Source: Archangium gephyra
Lineage (GTDB): Bacteria; Myxococcota; Myxococcia; Myxococcales; Myxococcaceae
DNA length: 64,000 bases
Assembly: GCF_001027285.1 (NCBI RefSeq)
Contig: NZ_CP011509.1
Location: 12,114,501 to 12,178,500 of the forward strand
Reading direction: 5' to 3'
A program made the translations under genes and the position numbers. Each line of letters starts with the position of its first letter. Position 1 is the first letter of the stretch. A model generated the notes under the pieces. That model was not told the DNA's origin, did not search any database, and saw nothing but the letters and a program-made list of their open reading frames with translations. This document shows positions 62,783 to 64,000 of the stretch, piece after piece.

Positions 62783-62888
62783 CCGGCTGCCTCCGTTTCA
62801 GGGGCGCCGAGCCTATGTCCCACGCTGCCCCTGTCCACGGATGTGACGGCGGGATGCTCGATAGGCGGTGCAACCCGGGATGCTCGAT

Positions 62889-62923
62889 ACCCTCACCCCG
62901 TCCCTCTCCCGGAGGGAGAGGGG
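62889..62923 (-). repeat. 35-bp dispersed GC-rich repeat
   Basis: A reverse-sense copy (ACCCTCACCCCG, TCCCTCTCCC, GGAGGGAGAGGGG) in the gap between the frameshifted methyltransferase and the LVIVD-repeat gene. It touches the 18-bp tandem array. Confidence 0.75.
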
Positions 62924-63012
62924 TTGTTGGCGCGGTGGGGTGTTGTTGACTCGGTGGGTGTTGTTGACTCGGTGGGTGTTGTTGGCGCGGTGGGTGTTGT
63001 TGGCGCGATGGG
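62923..63012. repeat. 18-bp tandem repeat, five copies
   Basis: Five head-to-tail units of 18 bp: TGTTGTTGACTCGGTGGG twice in the middle, flanked by TGTTGTTGGCGCGGTGGG-type variants; the first unit begins at 62923 and the last ends at 63012. The units differ at two or three positions. The stretch is non-coding and ends 21 nt before the stop of the next gene. It is probably variable in copy number. Confidence 0.8.
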
Positions 63013-63032
63013 GTGAGGTGACGCCGGGGTGA

Positions 63033-64000
63033 TTACAGCTCCGGGAAGATGAGCAGGCCCCTCGAGGTGTCGATGACGTACACGTACCCGTCTCCCGGCA
63101 CCCTCATTCCGATCGCTCCCTCGTAGAAGCTCTCCCCTCGGCCCGCGTCCGTCTCGCGGAAGGTGTTGTAGTACGCCACCTCCCTCGGGCTCTCCGGCAC
63201 CGAGACGTCCAGCACCCTCACCCCGTGATGGTAGTACGCGATGTAGAGCCGCTCGCCCTTGAGCACCATGTTGTGGATGGAGGCGTTCTCCTCCAGCTTG
63301 TACTCGCCCAGCCGCTTCGGCTGCGTGGGCTCCGTCACATCCAGCACCCGCAGGTGCCCTCCCCAGTTCTCCCCTCCCTCGAACGCGATGCGCCTGTCAC
63401 CGTACTTCCCCACCGCGTTCGCATGGCTCGTCGCGTACGGATACTTGTACGCGCCCACCTTCCTCGGATTCTCCGGGTCGCTCACGTCCACCATCACGTA
63501 CCCGCCCGACCAGTGGTTGATGTACAGCATCCCCTCGAAGGCCAGCGCGTCGTGCGGATAGCCCACCGAGGGATCCGTCCCCGCCCCCACCTCCGCGTAA
63601 TGGCCGAGCAGCCTCGGCTCCGTGGGCTTCTGGATGTCGTAGATGAGCGTCCGCGGCGACGGGCCCGGTGACATCGCGTACAGCCGCTCCCCCTCCACGA
63701 ACACCGTGTGCACGTCGAGCGGCCCCTGTCCCGAGGACACACTCTTGACCAGCTGCGGACTCGCCGGGTTGGAGATGTCGAACACCACCACTCCCGAGGT
63801 CGCGCTCGCCACGTACAGCGCGTTCCCCTTCGCCCACACCCCGTTCCAATAGTTGTCGTTGGGCAGGCTGATCCACGTCTTGAATACCGGCGCCTCCGGG
63901 TTGCTCACGTCGAAGACCGTGAGCCCTCCGCGCTCGACTCCATCCGGCACCGACACCACGTACGCATGGCCCTGGGTGACGTAGATGTCCACCGGCATGC
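63033..64000 (-). CDS. LVIVD-repeat beta-propeller protein (5' end outside window)
   Basis: About 322 residues are visible; the start and any signal peptide lie beyond the right edge. It is made of repeats of about 42 residues with the LVIVD pattern (GLTVFDVSNPEAPV, GVVVFDISNPASPQ, GYVMVDVSDPENPR, HLRVLDVTEPTQPK, GVRVLDVSVPESPR). These usually form a surface or secreted propeller. It ends RGLLIFPEL. No enzyme domain is visible. Related proteins in myxobacteria carry lipobox signals. Confidence 0.85.
   Translation of the reverse strand, partial: MPVDIYVTQGHAYVVSVPDGVERGGLTVFDVSNPEAPVFKTWISLPNDNYWNGVWAKGNALYVASATSGVVVFDISNPASPQLVKSVSSGQGPLDVHTVFVEGERLYAMSPGPSPRTLIYDIQKPTEPRLLGHYAEVGAGTDPSVGYPHDALAFEGMLYINHWSGGYVMVDVSDPENPRKVGAYKYPYATSHANAVGKYGDRRIAFEGGENWGGHLRVLDVTEPTQPKRLGEYKLEENASIHNMVLKGERLYIAYYHHGVRVLDVSVPESPREVAYYNTFRETDAGRGESFYEGAIGMRVPGDGYVYVIDTSRGLLIFPEL

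Noticed and set aside
62923..63012. Possible CRISPR or coding repeat
   Set aside because: The 18-bp units are head-to-tail with no spacers, and no reading frame with a start covers them.

Overview
This is high-GC DNA with dense genes, many 4-nt ATGA start/stop overlaps, many lipoproteins, large PAS/GAF sensor kinases, a PEGA-tailed Ser/Thr kinase, MopE-like and ELWxxDGT-repeat proteins. Together these point to a myxobacterium, most likely of the Cystobacter/Archangium/Myxococcus lineage. The placement is inferred from gene content; there is no rRNA in the window. I found no tRNA, rRNA, CRISPR array, insertion sequence or prophage.

Layout. 1-303: end of a receiver-domain gene. 0.7-10.1 kb: a MoxR / vWA / beta-propeller 'ternary' system on the minus strand (MoxR ATPase, bpX5-like, vWA-like plus propeller, bpX6-like plus propeller). 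A lipoprotein-nuclease/immunity cassette and a Tat-signal protein sit between the ATPase and its presumed partners. 10.2-14 kb: outer-membrane barrel, esterase, papain-fold toxin with putative immunity gene, MATE exporter. 14-24 kb: envelope proteins (Beta_propel lipoprotein, MopE-like lipoprotein, TPR-like protein), Ser/Thr kinase, ELWxxDGT protein, galactose-oxidase-like enzyme. 23.9-29.9 kb: Hsp70, atpH, a histidine kinase, atpA. 30-32.7 kb: small lipoproteins and a HAD hydrolase. 33-38.6 kb: two divergent, related GAF/histidine kinases. 38.6-40.8 kb: TetR plus COQ4-like operon and an OmpA protein. 40.9-42.8 kb: a second nuclease-lipoprotein/immunity cassette related to the first. 43-48 kb: barrel protein, MobA-like transferase, haloalkane-dehalogenase-like hydrolase, CBS protein, patatin. 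48.2-52.7 kb: two paralogous lipoproteins with C-terminal Hint domains, separated by an unusual A/T-rich palindrome array. 53-57.8 kb: FadL-like porin, SEC-C protein, S41 peptidase. 57.9-62.8 kb: a small biosynthetic-looking cluster (P450, Nif11/NHLP-like small protein, methyltransferase, class I terpene-synthase-like enzyme, second methyltransferase), then a frameshifted methyltransferase lipoprotein. The right edge cuts an LVIVD-repeat protein.

Themes. Three toxin/immunity-type pairs lie within 37 kb. Two share the same nuclease and immunity families and carry lipoprotein-type signals, which resembles the SitA/SitI toxins that myxobacteria pass by outer-membrane exchange. The strongest candidates for new biology are these cassettes and their insertion into the ternary system, the paired Hint lipoproteins with their palindrome array, and the terpene-type cluster carrying a leader-peptide-like small protein. 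A 35-bp GC-rich repeat recurs in five gene gaps.
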